Shown here: piece after piece, positions 53,796-62,719 of the stretch
Layout of the letters: each line of letters begins with the position of its first letter
How positions within the stretch are numbered: position 1 is the first letter of the stretch
DNA from: Streptomyces sp. NBC_01481
GTDB lineage: Bacteria; Actinomycetota; Actinomycetes; Streptomycetales; Streptomycetaceae
Assembly: GCF_026339995.1 (NCBI RefSeq)
Contig: NZ_JAPEPT010000007.1
Coordinates: forward strand, 297,501 to 361,500
Length of the DNA stretch: 64,000 nt
Reading direction: 5' to 3'
Position numbers and translations under genes: made by a program
The notes under the pieces: generated by a model
Seen by the model: only the letters and a program-made list of their open reading frames with translations
What the model was told of the DNA's origin: nothing
The model's database searches: none

Positions 53796-54953
53796 CTACT
53801 TGTCGCCGTACTTCTCGCTCATCACGGTGAAGAGCTGCTCGGCGCCCTTGCCCAGCTGGGGGCCGGCCAGCCAGCCGCTGGTGACCGGGCCGATCGAGGT
53901 GTTGGAGACCAGGACGGTGTTCTTGCCCTGGACCCGGAACCAGCCGCCGCCGGACGAACCGCCCGTCATGGTGCAGCCGATGCGGTACATCGCGGGCGTG
54001 CCCGGGACCACCGTCAGACGGCCGGGACGGTCGATGCACTTGTGCATGATCAGGCCGTTGAAGGGCGGAGCGGCCGGGTAGCCCCACGCGCCCATCGCGC
54101 TGACGGTGGAGGCCGCCGGAGCGGAGAAGTCGACCGTCAGGGCGTTGCCGACCGTCTCCTCCAGGGACTTGGTGCCCCTCTCGGGCTTCACGTGCAGCAC
54201 GGCGTAGTCGTACGGGGCACCGCCGGCGCCCGTCGGGCCGCCCGCGCTGATCCACTCGTTGGACGTCGAGGCCCAGTCCGCCCAGTAGGAGCCGTACGGG
54301 GCGATCTCCTGCGGCTGCGCGTTCGCCAGCTGGGCCGCCGACTTGCCCTTGTCGTTGTACGCGGGCACGAAGACGATGTTGCGGTACCAGCCGCCCTTCT
54401 GACCGGCGTGCACACAGTGGCCCGCGGTCCACACGAGGTTGGACTTGCCGGGGTTGCGCGGGTCCTTCACGACGGTGCCGGAGCAGACCATCGAACCCTC
54501 GGGGGAGTCGAAAAAGACCTTGCCAACCGGAGCCGCGTAGTCGTGGTAAGGGAGCTTCTCCGGCTCGGCCTTGACCGGCGCGGGCTCCGGGTCGGTGCCG
54601 GAGTCGACCGGGGCGTCCTTCGTGGCGAGCGTCTTCGAGGGGTCCTTGGCCTCCTTCATCCGCTCGGTCTTCCACAGGCCGTCGATCACCGGGTTGGCGA
54701 AGTCCTGCGCCTCACGCAGCCACTTGTCCTTGTCCCAGTTCTTCCACTCGCCGTTCTTCCACTTGTCCAGGTCGATGCCGTGCTCTTTGAGCTTGTCGGC
54801 CAGGCCGGGAAGGTCGGCGCCCTTGTCGGCAGCGGTGCTGGAAGCGGCGGGCTTGCCGGCGCCCTTGTCCTCGCCCGGGCCACAGGCGGTGGCCGTCAGC
54901 GCGAGCGCCGCGGCGATGCCGGTGGCAGCCAGCAGTGGACGTATGGATCGCAT
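53796..54953 (-). CDS. Trypsin-like serine protease lipoprotein, copy 1
   Basis: This 385-residue protein has a lipobox signal peptide (ALALTATACGPG), then a Trp/Lys-rich module (about 50-95: LKEHGIDLDKWKNGEWKN). A chymotrypsin-fold domain follows with His in WTAGHCVH, Asp in PYDYAVLHV and Ser in TMTGGSSGGGW. It is probably anchored to the outer face of the membrane. The ATG at 54953 has AGGGGGA about 9 bases upstream. It is a tandem paralogue of the next gene, and each has its own terminator region. The substrate is unknown. Confidence 0.88.
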   Translation of the reverse strand: MRSIRPLLAATGIAAALALTATACGPGEDKGAGKPAASSTAADKGADLPGLADKLKEHGIDLDKWKNGEWKNWDKDKWLREAQDFANPVIDGLWKTERMKEAKDPSKTLATKDAPVDSGTDPEPAPVKAEPEKLPYHDYAAPVGKVFFDSPEGSMVCSGTVVKDPRNPGKSNLVWTAGHCVHAGQKGGWYRNIVFVPAYNDKGKSAAQLANAQPQEIAPYGSYWADWASTSNEWISAGGPTGAGGAPYDYAVLHVKPERGTKSLEETVGNALTVDFSAPAASTVSAMGAWGYPAAPPFNGLIMHKCIDRPGRLTVVPGTPAMYRIGCTMTGGSSGGGWFRVQGKNTVLVSNTSIGPVTSGWLAGPQLGKGAEQLFTVMSEKYGDK

Positions 54954-55131
54954 GGAAACGATTCCCCCTGATGCGCAATGCCTGATGTGCAATGGATTTA
55001 TGCCATGAACGTGTCACGCGAAAGGGCGGCCTTCCGGGGCCGCCCCTTGCTGCGGCACCACTCTAGGCGGCTGCCTCGGCGTGCCGTTGAGACGGGGGTC
55101 CCACCTGCACGGAGTCTCCACGAGGAAACAG

Positions 55132-55167
55132 ACAGGGGCCCGCGGCCACCCGGCCGCGGGCCCCTGT
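55132..55167 (-). terminator. Terminator after protease copy 2
   Basis: A perfect 16-base inverted repeat (ACAGGGGCCCGCGGCC / GGCCGCGGGCCCCTGT) with a 4-base loop lies 38 bases past the stop of the leftward second protease gene. A weaker hairpin at 55022-55048 follows it and would lie in the leader of copy 1. Confidence 0.88.
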
Positions 55168-55204
55168 CCTTCCGTCAGCGCGCTGCCCCATGGGGGCAAC
55201 TCGC

Positions 55205-56380
55205 CTACTGGCTCGCGTACTTCTTGCTGACCGCGTTGTAGACGCCCTTGGCCTCTTCGCCCAGGCGCGGACCCGCCAGCCAGCCGGCCGTGACCGGGCC
55301 GATCGAGGTGTTGGAGACCAGTGCACGCTTGCCGTCCGAGCCCTTGGCCACCCAGCCGCCGCCGGACGAACCGCCGGTCATGGTGCAGCCGATGCGGTAC
55401 ATCGTCGGCTGGTCGGCCGTGATGGAGAGCCGGCCCGGCTTGTCGGCGCACTGGAACAGCTTCTGGCCGTCGAACGGCGGCGCCGCCGGGTAACCCGTGG
55501 CGGTCATGTTGGCGATCTTCGGCGCGGCCGGTGCGTTGAAGTCCACCGGAAGCGCCGAACCGACCGTCTCCTCAAGGGACTTGCCGGTGCCGCCCTTCTC
55601 CGGGATGACATGGATCACGGCGAAGTCGAACGGAGCGCCCTGGCCGCCGGTCGCCGCGCCCTGGGAGATCCACTGCTCGGAGGTCTGCGCCCAGTCGCCC
55701 CACCACGTGCCGTACGGGGCGACCTCCTCCTTGGGCGCCTTCCTCAGCTCGGAGATGGGCTTGGCGCTGTCGTTGTACGAGGGCACGAACATGATGTTGC
55801 GGTACCAGCCGCCCTTCTTGCCCGCGTGCACACAGTGGCCCGCCGTCCAGACCAGGTTGGACTTGCCGGGGTGGGCAGGGTCCTTCACCACGGTCGCGGA
55901 GCAGACCATCGAACCCTCGGGCCCGTCGAAGAAGACCTTCCCGGCCTCAGCGGCGTTGGAGTGGTACGGAGCCTTCACAGCCTGCGCGTTGACCGGCGCG
56001 GGCGTCGGGTCGGTGACACCCTCGTCGCCCGAGATGTCGTTGTCGACGGGCTTCTCCGGCGGCTTCTCGGCGTCGCGCATCCGGTCCGTGTCCCACAGAT
56101 CCTCGATGATCGGGTTGACGAAGTCCTTGGCCTCACGCAGCCACTTGTCCTTGTCCCAGTTCTTCCACTCGCCGTTCTTCCACTTGTCCAGGTCGATCCC
56201 GTGCTCCTTGAGCCGGTCCTTGAGATCGTCCGGGATAGTGATCTTGCCGTCGGCGGACTGGCTGGCCGGTGCGCTCGGCTTGTCGCCCGCGTTGTCCTCG
56301 CTCGGACCGCAGGCGGTGGCAGCCAGCGCGATGACGGCGGCGATGGAAGCCGCTGCCAGCGTCGGGCGAATGGGTCGCAT
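55205..56380 (-). CDS. Trypsin-like serine protease lipoprotein, copy 2
   Basis: This 391-residue protein is a close paralogue of copy 1. It has a lipobox peptide (ALAATACGPS), the same Trp/Lys-rich module and a complete triad (WTAGHCVH, PFDFAVIHV, TMTGGSSGGGW). The paralogues differ most in the linker between the module and the protease domain (Asp/Pro/Thr-rich here). The ATG at 56380 follows GGGGGATC. The two genes are separated by a strong terminator, so they are not one operon although they share orientation. Confidence 0.88.
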   Translation of the reverse strand: MRPIRPTLAAASIAAVIALAATACGPSEDNAGDKPSAPASQSADGKITIPDDLKDRLKEHGIDLDKWKNGEWKNWDKDKWLREAKDFVNPIIEDLWDTDRMRDAEKPPEKPVDNDISGDEGVTDPTPAPVNAQAVKAPYHSNAAEAGKVFFDGPEGSMVCSATVVKDPAHPGKSNLVWTAGHCVHAGKKGGWYRNIMFVPSYNDSAKPISELRKAPKEEVAPYGTWWGDWAQTSEQWISQGAATGGQGAPFDFAVIHVIPEKGGTGKSLEETVGSALPVDFNAPAAPKIANMTATGYPAAPPFDGQKLFQCADKPGRLSITADQPTMYRIGCTMTGGSSGGGWVAKGSDGKRALVSNTSIGPVTAGWLAGPRLGEEAKGVYNAVSKKYASQ

Positions 56381-56677
56381 GTCGTGATCCCCCTGGGACT
56401 TCAGTACTGCTGAGCTGACTTGACCAACTGACGTGCCTCCGGCGTCGGGTGCCCGAGCCGGAGCGCGGCTCCCCACTATGCCGGTGCCGATGGGGACGGC
56501 GCGCACCAGGTCCGCGGTTCCGTCCCCGCAAGGATCTTCCGATTGCCCCGTGATCCCCGGCTTCCGGCGTCGTTGGTACGTACGGGGTACGCAAGGTCAG
56601 CATTCAGCCCGGCCGGGCGGCGTGCGAGCGCTGTACCGATGTGGAACGCAACTGTTACAGCGGGAGGACCAACAGCC

Positions 56678-58054
56678 GTGGCCGTGACCGAACCTGCTCC
56701 GGTGGCACCACCCGCCGCACACGAGGGGATCCTGCGGCGGCAGTCGCTGCGCGAGTCCGCGGCCCGTACGTACGCGCGCTCGCTGCCCATCGTTCCCGTA
56801 CGGGCGCGCGGGCTGACGATCGAGGGAGCGGACGGGCGGCGCTATCTCGACTGCCTCTCGGGTGCCGGGACTCTGGCACTCGGACACAACCATCCTGTGG
56901 TCCTCGAAGCGATCAAGAAGGTCATCGACTCGGGGGCGCCGCTGCATGTCCTGGACCTCGCCACACCGGTCAAGGACACCTTCACCACCGAGCTGTTCGC
57001 CACGCTGCCACGGCAGTTGGCCGACGACGCCCGCATCCAGTTCTGCGGGCCCGCAGGCACGGACGCGGTCGAGGCGGCCCTCAAACTCGTCCGCACCGCG
57101 ACCGGCCGCAACGGCCTCCTCTCCTTCACCGGCGCCTACCACGGCATGACGGCCGGAGCGCTCGACGCCTCGGGCGGCGCCACCGACGTACGGGTGACCC
57201 GGCTGCCGTTCCCGCACAACTACCGCTGCCCCTTCGGGATCGGCGGCGAGCGAGGAGCCGAACTCGGCGCCCGCTGGACCGAGAGCCTCCTCGACGACGC
57301 CAAGGGCGGGGTGCCCCTGCCTGCGGGCATGATCCTGGAACCCGTGCAGGGGGAGGGTGGAGTCATCCCTGCCCCCGACACCTGGATGCGCAGGATGCGG
57401 CAGATCACAGCTGCCCGGTCCATCCCCCTGATCGCCGACGAGGTGCAGACAGGGGTCGGCCGAACCGGCACCTTCTGGGCGGTCGAGCACAGCGGCGTCG
57501 TGCCCGATGTCATGGTCCTCTCCAAGGCGATCGGCGGCTCCCTTCCGCTTGCTGTGATCGTCTACCGGTCCGAACTCGACACCTGGCAGCCCGGCGCCCA
57601 CGCCGGCACCTTCCGCGGCAACCAGCTCGCGATGGCGGCGGGCGCGGCCACCCTCGCCTTCGTGCGCGAGAACCGGCTCGCCGACCGCGCGGCGAGGCTC
57701 GGCGCGCGCATGCTGGGCAGCCTGCAGGGCCTGGCCGCCGCCCACTCGTGCATCGGAGACGTACGCGGCAGGGGCCTCATGATCGGCGTCGAACTCGTCG
57801 ACCCCGATGCTGCTGCCCCGGACGCCCTGGTCCCGCCGCCCGCTCCCGCCCTTGCCGCCGCGGTCCAGCAGGAGTGCCTCAGCCGCGGACTCATCGTCGA
57901 ACTCGGCGGACGCCACTGCGGCGTCGTACGACTGCTGCCTCCTCTCACCCTCACCGACGAACAGGCCGTGGCCGTCCTCGACCGTTTCGCCGACGCCCTG
58001 GCTGCCGCCGAGCGCTCGATGCACCGCCGCACCGACAGCGGGCAGTCCCGCTGA
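56678..58054 (+). CDS. Diaminobutyrate-2-oxoglutarate-type PLP aminotransferase, siderophore locus
   Basis: This 458-residue class III aminotransferase has PLP Lys283 in VMVLSKAIGGSLP, with LIADEVQTGVGRTG and GAYHGMTAGALDASGG. It resembles 2,4-diaminobutyrate aminotransferases such as EctB and RhbA, which supply diamine precursors. The GTG at 56678 has GGGAGGA 9 bases upstream. It is the first gene of a four-gene NIS siderophore unit. The 297 bases upstream hold only an imperfect iron-box-like half site (AAGGTCAGC near 56595), too weak to call. Confidence 0.85.
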   Translation: MAVTEPAPVAPPAAHEGILRRQSLRESAARTYARSLPIVPVRARGLTIEGADGRRYLDCLSGAGTLALGHNHPVVLEAIKKVIDSGAPLHVLDLATPVKDTFTTELFATLPRQLADDARIQFCGPAGTDAVEAALKLVRTATGRNGLLSFTGAYHGMTAGALDASGGATDVRVTRLPFPHNYRCPFGIGGERGAELGARWTESLLDDAKGGVPLPAGMILEPVQGEGGVIPAPDTWMRRMRQITAARSIPLIADEVQTGVGRTGTFWAVEHSGVVPDVMVLSKAIGGSLPLAVIVYRSELDTWQPGAHAGTFRGNQLAMAAGAATLAFVRENRLADRAARLGARMLGSLQGLAAAHSCIGDVRGRGLMIGVELVDPDAAAPDALVPPPAPALAAAVQQECLSRGLIVELGGRHCGVVRLLPPLTLTDEQAVAVLDRFADALAAAERSMHRRTDSGQSR

Positions 58055-58081
58055 CCCGGACACATCACAAGGAAGACCCCC

Positions 58082-59989
58082 GTGAACATCACTCCCGCAC
58101 CCGAAGTGCCCGAGGCCGACGGCCGCCCCACCGCTGACGACCGTGGGCAGAGCGGATGCCGCCGCGCCGGCACGGCCGAGCCGGCGACGGTGCCGCGCCA
58201 GCAGGGCGGGGGTCACGCCGATCAGCACACCACCGCCCCCACGCTCGGCCTGCCCGCGACAGCGAGAGCCGTCGAATACCTCGACCACCCGGATCCCTGC
58301 CGTGCCGCCGACGCGGCGGGCGTCGAGAATCTGCTCCGCTGCTGGGTGCGGGAGAACAACCTCGACAAGCCCGACGGACACACCCTGCGCATCCCGCTGC
58401 ATGCCAGCGGTACCGCACTGCTCGTCCCCGTCCATTACTGGTCGGCCGGCGGCTGGCACCGCTTCGGTCCGCCATCTCTGGAGGGAGCCCTGCGCGACGC
58501 GCCCGCCGCCGACGCCGTCACCGTCGCGGCCCTCCTCGGCAGGGAGGCGGGCCAGAGCGAAGAAGCCGACCTGGTCGGCCGGGTCGCCGACTCCGTGCGA
58601 CGCACCGCCGACTTCATCACCGACCGCCGCGCCCATCCCGAACCCGACCCCGCGGCCGGCCTCTTCCTCACCGCCGAGCAGTCGCTCCTGCTCGGCCACC
58701 CCCTGCACCCCGCGCCCAAGAGCCGTGAAGGCCTCTCCGACGCCGAAGCCGAGCTCTACTCACCGGAGCTGCGCGGCTCGTTCCCCCTGTACTGGATGGC
58801 CGTCGACCGGTCGGTCCTGGCCACCGAATCGGCCTGGACCGAACAGGGCCGCACCCTGCCGGCCGAGCAGCTCACCGCCCGCCTCTGCGGGGACCTCCAA
58901 CTCCCCCACCACACCGTTGCCTTGCCGCTCCACCCCTGGCAGGCACGCGAGCTCAAGCACCGCCCCGCCGTCACCGCCCTCCTGGACGCCGGTCTCCTGC
59001 ACGACCTCGGGCCCTGCGGAGACCCCTGGCACCCCACCTCCTCGGTCCGCACCGTGCACCGTCCCGCCGCCCCCGTCATGCTCAAGCTCTCCCTCGGCGT
59101 ACGCATCACCAACTCCCGCCGGGAGAACCTCCGCAAAGAACTCCACCGCGGCGTGGAGGTCCACCGGCTCCTGCGCACCGGACTCGCCGAGCAGTGGCAG
59201 TCCGCACACCCCGGCTTCGACATCGTGCGAGACCCCGCCTGGCTCGCGGTCGACACCGCCGACGGCGAACCGCTGCCCGGGCTCGACGTCATGCTGCGCC
59301 ACAACCCCTTCGGCCCGGACGACGATGCCGTCTGCATCGCGGGACTGACCGCGCCCCGCCCCTGGCCGGGCCGCCCCGGCATGCACTCACGCCTCGCCGA
59401 CATCGTGGCCCGGCTCTCCGCGCGCAGCGGCCGGCCCGCCGGAGCGGTGGCGGCCGAGTGGTTCCTGCGCTACCTCGACCGTGTCGTACGCCCGGTGCTC
59501 TGGCTGGACGCCACGGTGGGCATCGCCCTCGAAGCCCACCAGCAGAACACCCTGGTGATCCTGGACCCCGACGGCTGGCCCGTCGGCGGCCGCTACCGCG
59601 ACAACCAGGGCTACTACTTCCGCGAGTCCCACCGCGCCGCACTGGAACGCCGCCTCCCCGGCATCGGCTCGGCCAGCGACACCTTCGTCTCCGACGAAGT
59701 CACCGACGAGCGGTTCGCCTACTACCTCGGCATCAACAACGTCTTCGGCCTGATCGGAGCCTTCGGCGCGCAGCGTCTCGCCGACGAGCGCGTACTCATC
59801 GCCGCGTTCCGGCAGTTCCTGACGGCGACCGCGGGCCTCGGCTCGCCCCTGCCCGCGCAGCTCCTCGAAGCCCCCACGCTCCGCTCCAAGGCCAATCTGC
59901 TCACCCGGCTGCGCGGCCTCGACGAGCTCGTCGGCCCCGTCGACACGCAGTCCGTCTACGTGACGATCACCAACCCGCTTCGTTCTTGA
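58082..59989 (+). CDS. IucA/IucC-family NIS siderophore synthetase 1
   Basis: This 635-residue synthetase adenylates a carboxylate (usually citrate) and couples it to an amine or hydroxylamine. The IucA/IucC core has VALPLHPWQARELK, the ATP-site SSVRTVH and KLSLGVRITNSRRE, and LEAHQQNTLVILD. A FhuF-like C-terminal segment includes RSKANLLTRL. The first 70 residues are variable. The GTG at 58082 follows AAGGAAGACCCCC, 27 bases after the aminotransferase stop. It acts with the second synthetase and the acetyltransferase. Confidence 0.9.
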   Translation: MNITPAPEVPEADGRPTADDRGQSGCRRAGTAEPATVPRQQGGGHADQHTTAPTLGLPATARAVEYLDHPDPCRAADAAGVENLLRCWVRENNLDKPDGHTLRIPLHASGTALLVPVHYWSAGGWHRFGPPSLEGALRDAPAADAVTVAALLGREAGQSEEADLVGRVADSVRRTADFITDRRAHPEPDPAAGLFLTAEQSLLLGHPLHPAPKSREGLSDAEAELYSPELRGSFPLYWMAVDRSVLATESAWTEQGRTLPAEQLTARLCGDLQLPHHTVALPLHPWQARELKHRPAVTALLDAGLLHDLGPCGDPWHPTSSVRTVHRPAAPVMLKLSLGVRITNSRRENLRKELHRGVEVHRLLRTGLAEQWQSAHPGFDIVRDPAWLAVDTADGEPLPGLDVMLRHNPFGPDDDAVCIAGLTAPRPWPGRPGMHSRLADIVARLSARSGRPAGAVAAEWFLRYLDRVVRPVLWLDATVGIALEAHQQNTLVILDPDGWPVGGRYRDNQGYYFRESHRAALERRLPGIGSASDTFVSDEVTDERFAYYLGINNVFGLIGAFGAQRLADERVLIAAFRQFLTATAGLGSPLPAQLLEAPTLRSKANLLTRLRGLDELVGPVDTQSVYVTITNPLRS

Positions 59990-60024
59990 GCGACACGACC
60001 GACCTGCGAGAGGAGAGCGCCGCT

Positions 60025-60762
60025 GTGCCCCCCACCGATGCGAGCACCGACACCGGAGCCGGTCCGACACCTCAGCTCGGCTCAGGCGCCGAGGACACCT
60101 TGGAACTGCGCCTGCCCGAGGAACTCCTCGCGCTCTTCCGGGAGAACGAGCCGTCGGCCGACTCCGGCGAGGCGGAGGCCACGGCAACCGGTGATCTGCT
60201 CGGCACCCCCGCGGACTGGGGCCCTGTCGCCACCTCCGCCGGTTCCCTGCAGCTCGTCCCCGTACGCATCGAACGCGACGTGGAGCTCATCAGCCGCTGG
60301 ATGAACGACCCCGCCGTGGCCGCCTTCTGGGAACTGTCGGGACCCCACTCCGTCACCGCCGCCCACCTGCGCACCCAACTCGACGGAGACGGCCGCAGTG
60401 TCCCCTGCCTCGGCGTCCTCGACGGAATCCCCATGAGCTACTTCGAGATCTACCGCGCCGACCTCGACCCGCTCGCGCGGCACTATCCCGCCCGCCCTCA
60501 TGACACCGGCATCCACATCCTCATCGGCGGCGTCGCCGACCGCGGCCGCGGTGTCGGCTCGACCCTCCTCAGAGCGGTGGCCGACCTTGTCCTCGACCAT
60601 CGCCCCCGCTGCGCACGCGTCATCGCGGAACCCGATCTGCGCAACACCCCCTCCGTGTCCGCCTTTTTGAGTGCCGGATTCCGCTTCTCCGCCGAAGTCG
60701 ACCTCCCCGACAAGCGGGCTGCCCTCATGGTCCGCGATCGCGCGCTTCGCAACCTGCTGTGA
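60025..60762 (+). CDS. GNAT acetyltransferase, siderophore (RhbD/IucB-like)
   Basis: This 245-residue protein has a disordered Pro/Thr/Glu-rich N-terminus (about 1-75) and a GNAT domain (about 80-240). The family pattern is RWMNDPAVAAFWELSG ... MSYFEIYRADLDPLARHY ... IHILIGGVADRGRGVGSTLL, the last part being the acetyl-CoA loop. Such enzymes N-acylate the amine or hydroxylamine of the siderophore arm. The GTG at 60025 has AGAGGAGAG about 8 bases upstream. The gene lies between the two synthetases. Confidence 0.87.
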   Translation: MPPTDASTDTGAGPTPQLGSGAEDTLELRLPEELLALFRENEPSADSGEAEATATGDLLGTPADWGPVATSAGSLQLVPVRIERDVELISRWMNDPAVAAFWELSGPHSVTAAHLRTQLDGDGRSVPCLGVLDGIPMSYFEIYRADLDPLARHYPARPHDTGIHILIGGVADRGRGVGSTLLRAVADLVLDHRPRCARVIAEPDLRNTPSVSAFLSAGFRFSAEVDLPDKRAALMVRDRALRNLL

Positions 60763-60837
60763 ACGACCCGCTGCCCGACCTGCGCCGCTCGACATTCAGA
60801 CCGCTCGACCCGCATCGGTTCCACTCGAGGAGTCCTC

Positions 60838-62670
60838 GTGCCGAAGTCCCCTGCCAGCCACGACTCCGAACAGCCGCCCGCCATCCCGTTCACCCCGCCC
60901 GGTCTGACCTCGGGGACCTGGAACCGGGCGGCCGGGCGCCTCCTCGCCAAAATGCTCGGGGAGTTCGCCTACGAAGAGATCATCGAGCCGGTCCCTGACC
61001 ACGCGGCCCCTTCTTCTGCGTCCCCCGCCCGCTACACACTCGCGCTGGACGACGGCGGCAGCCTGTCCTTCCGGGCCCGGCGTGGAGCGTACGGAAGCTG
61101 GAGAGTCGACCCGGACTCCATCGAGCACGGGGGCCGGCCCTTCACCGACCCGCTCGCGTTCCTCGTCCGGGCCCGCGACCGGCTCGCCGTCGACGGCGCC
61201 ACGCTCGGCCACCTCCTGCGCGAGCTGACCACGACCCTCGTCTCCGACACCGGACTCGATCACGGCGCACTCACCGCGGCGGAGCTCGCCGACCTCGGCT
61301 ACGCCGAACTCGAGGGCCACCAGACCGGTCATCCCTGGATCGTCCTCAACAAGGGCCGCATCGGTTTCTCCGCCACGGACAGTGCCCGCTGGTCGCCCGA
61401 GTCCCGCCGACCCGCCCAGCTTCCCTGGATCGCGGTCAGCTCCACTCTCGCCGCCTACCGGGGCGTCTCCCGGCTGTCCCACCCCGAGGACCTGTACGCC
61501 CGTGAGCTGGACGCGCCCGTCCGTACCTCGTTCGCAGCCGTGCTGAGCGCCCGGGGCCTCGACCCGGACGCGTATCTCTACCTGCCCGTACACCCCTGGC
61601 AGTGGGACGAGGTACTCCTGCCTCTCTTCGCCCCCGCGATCGCACAGGGAGCCATCGTTCCGCTCCCCACGGACGGTGATCGGCGGCTGCCGCAGCAGTC
61701 CATCCGCACCTTTGTGAACCTGGACCGCACCGACCGGCACACCGTGAAGCTGCCGCTGTCCATCCTGAACACCCTGGTCTGGCGCGGCCTGCCCACCGAG
61801 CGGACCCTCGCCGCTCCCGCCGTGACCTCCTGGGTGTGCGGACTGCGCGACGCGGACCCGTTCCTGCGTGACGAGTGCGGTGTGATCCTGCTCGGCGAAG
61901 TCGCATCGGTCACCGTCGAGCACCCCCTGTACGACCACCTCCCCGAGGTGCCGTACCAGTACAAGGAACTCCTCGGCGCGATCTGGCGCGAGCCCCTGCA
62001 GCCGCGTCTCGCCCCCGGCGAGCGGGCGCGCACTCTCGCCTCGCTGCTGCACGTCGACCGCGAGGGCAGGTCCTTCACCGCCGAGCTCGTCTCCCGCTCC
62101 GGACTCGCTCCCACGGTCTGGCTCCAGCGGCTCTTCTCCGCGCTGCTCCCGCCCCTGCTGCACTTCCTCTACCGCTACGGCACCGTCTTCTCCCCGCACG
62201 GCGAGAACGCCATCGTCGTCCACGACGACCACGACGTACCCGTCCGACTGGCGATCAAGGACTTCGTCGACGACGTCAACATCAGCGCCCAGCCGCTCCC
62301 CGAGCACGACTCCATGCCCGACGACGTACGCAAGACGCTTCTCACCGAGGAGCCCGCCTTCCTGACGCAGTTCATCCACTCAGGGCTCTTCGTCGGCGTG
62401 TTCCGCTTCCTCGCACCCCTCTGCGAGGAGCAACTGGGTGTGCCGGAGGCGCAGTTCTTCTCGCTCGTACGGGCGGAGATCCTGCGCCATCAGGCCCGCT
62501 TCCCGCAGCTCAAGGAACGTTTCGAGACGTTCGACCTGCTCACGCCGGACATCGAGCGCCTCTGTCTCAACCGCAACCGACTGCATCTGGACGGCTACCG
62601 CGACCGCCCCGACCGTCCCCATGCCGCAGTCCACGGCACGGTCCCCAATCCGCTGAGTCCGGCGCGATGA
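60838..62670 (+). CDS. IucA/IucC-family NIS siderophore synthetase 2
   Basis: This 610-residue second synthetase is only distantly like the first. It has GHPWIVLNKGRIGFS, LPVHPWQWDEVLLP, LPQQSIRTF, KLPLSILNTLVWRGLP and FSPHGENAIVVHDD, and the C-terminus has LCLNRNRLHLDGYRDRP. Two different synthetases in one locus suggest stepwise acylation of both ends of a diacid such as citrate. The GTG at 60838 follows GAGGAG. It ends 49 bases before the dinG ATG; the intervening promoter belongs to dinG. Confidence 0.9.
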   Translation: MPKSPASHDSEQPPAIPFTPPGLTSGTWNRAAGRLLAKMLGEFAYEEIIEPVPDHAAPSSASPARYTLALDDGGSLSFRARRGAYGSWRVDPDSIEHGGRPFTDPLAFLVRARDRLAVDGATLGHLLRELTTTLVSDTGLDHGALTAAELADLGYAELEGHQTGHPWIVLNKGRIGFSATDSARWSPESRRPAQLPWIAVSSTLAAYRGVSRLSHPEDLYARELDAPVRTSFAAVLSARGLDPDAYLYLPVHPWQWDEVLLPLFAPAIAQGAIVPLPTDGDRRLPQQSIRTFVNLDRTDRHTVKLPLSILNTLVWRGLPTERTLAAPAVTSWVCGLRDADPFLRDECGVILLGEVASVTVEHPLYDHLPEVPYQYKELLGAIWREPLQPRLAPGERARTLASLLHVDREGRSFTAELVSRSGLAPTVWLQRLFSALLPPLLHFLYRYGTVFSPHGENAIVVHDDHDVPVRLAIKDFVDDVNISAQPLPEHDSMPDDVRKTLLTEEPAFLTQFIHSGLFVGVFRFLAPLCEEQLGVPEAQFFSLVRAEILRHQARFPQLKERFETFDLLTPDIERLCLNRNRLHLDGYRDRPDRPHAAVHGTVPNPLSPAR

Positions 62671-62687
62671 CCCGATCCGGGATCGGG

Positions 62688-62710
62688 CTGTCAGTGGCGC
62701 GCCGTAGGGT
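62688..62710 (+). promoter_or_regulatory. RecA-NDp (PafBC-type) promoter of dinG
   Basis: CTGTCAGTG (62688-62696), N8, TAGGGT (62705-62710) differs from TTGTCRGTG-N8-TANNNT at one base. The ATG of the helicase is 9 bases downstream, so the mRNA would be leaderless or nearly so. Confidence 0.65.
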
Positions 62711-62719
62711 GGACTGGCT

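Noticed and set aside
56590..56612. Iron box (DmdR/IdeR site) upstream of the siderophore aminotransferase
   Set aside because: Only one half site (AAGGTCAGC) is recognisable. The second half does not match TTAGGTTAGGCTAACCTAA well enough.
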